A stretch of DNA of 6,044 nt, taken from Symbiobacteriaceae bacterium (GTDB lineage: Bacteria > Bacillota_E > Symbiobacteriia > Symbiobacteriales > Symbiobacteriaceae). Below are positions 5,867 to 6,044 of the stretch, piece after piece. A program made the translations under genes and the position numbers. Location of the stretch: contig DAHVXO010000177.1 of NCBI GenBank assembly GCA_027356675.1, forward strand, positions 1-6,044, given 5' to 3'. Numbering within the stretch: the first letter of the stretch is position 1; each line of letters opens with the position of its first letter. The notes beneath the pieces are model-generated. The model was not told the origin of the DNA and searched no databases. It saw only the letters and a list, made by a program, of their open reading frames with translations.

Positions 5867-5901
5867 AAACGGCCTACCCCGCTCTGGGGTCGGCCGTTTT
5901 T
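5867..5901 (+). terminator. Intrinsic terminator after rplA
   Basis: AAACGGCC (5867-5874) pairs with GGCCGTTT (5892-5899). After one T/C mismatch the stem continues as ACCCC/GGGGT (5876-5880, 5886-5890), closing the loop GCTCT. The run of five T residues is 5897-5901. It lies 11 bases after the rplA stop and ends the rplK-rplA transcript. Confidence 0.9.
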
Positions 5902-5936
5902 CGGCTTCCGTGGGAGTCTAATGAATTAGTAGTAGT

Positions 5937-5965
5937 TTGACACTATCTTCGGCCTAGGGTGTAGT
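5937..5965 (+). promoter_or_regulatory. Candidate promoter near the right edge
   Basis: A perfect TTGACA (5937-5942) is followed after 17 bases by TGTAGT (5960-5965), which matches the -10 consensus at four of six positions. It lies just after the rplA terminator, where a promoter for rplJ-rplL would be expected. No coding region begins before the window ends at 6044. The remaining bases hold only a small hairpin TCTAA-ACA-TTAGA (6026-6038), compatible with a structured leader. Confidence 0.45.
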
Positions 5966-6044
5966 TGTCCGGAATTTGTCGAATAGGGTCGATAATGTAT
6001 TGCAAGCGCGACATCTTTGGGTTAATCTAAACATTAGAGCCAGA

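Overview
This is a 6 kb chromosomal window of moderately high GC content. It looks like a deep-branching Bacillota (Firmicutes). The evidence is the order tRNA, rpmG, tRNA-Trp, secE, nusG, rplK, rplA, the strong AGGAGG-type ribosome binding sites, the C-terminal-anchor SecE of only 69 residues, and the firmicute-like NusG. High-GC lineages such as Symbiobacteriales or Sulfobacillaceae would fit, but I cannot place it to genus from this window. Everything I can support is encoded on the + strand.

Left part (1-2797): the window opens inside a TauE/SafE-type membrane exporter gene that lacks its 5' end. A long, perfect intrinsic terminator follows. A 400-base gap (450-849) holds that terminator, a 26-base inverted repeat that looks like a repressor operator, and two small hairpins. 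Next is a two-gene unit for four-carbon acyl-CoA metabolism: a TTG-initiated acetoacetyl-CoA reductase-like short-chain dehydrogenase, followed 28 bases later by an acetyl-CoA C-acetyltransferase with all its catalytic residues. Together they would convert two acetyl-CoA to 3-hydroxybutyryl-CoA. No polyhydroxyalkanoate synthase is in view.

Middle part (2798-3526): an initiator tRNA-fMet gene has its own consensus-like promoter and a 36-base perfect palindrome directly after it. A second strong promoter then drives rpmG (L33, four-cysteine type), probably together with tRNA-Trp, which ends in a terminator.

Right part (3527-6044): this is the secE-nusG-rplK-rplA translation, transcription and secretion cluster, with separate promoters before secE and before rplK. 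The most interesting feature is regulatory. The rplK leader and the rplK-rplA gap each contain a structure of the form GTGG-GA-hairpin-loop-CCAC, which resembles the L1-binding element of 23S rRNA. This suggests that L1, encoded here by rplA, represses rplK and rplA through two separate mRNA sites. An intrinsic terminator closes the unit after rplA. The last 140 bases carry no gene but contain a promoter-like pair, possibly for the rplJ-rplL genes expected next.

Overall this is mainly a conserved housekeeping region. I see no mobile element, CRISPR array, defence system or new multi-gene system. The points worth a second look are in the non-coding RNA and start-site signals.
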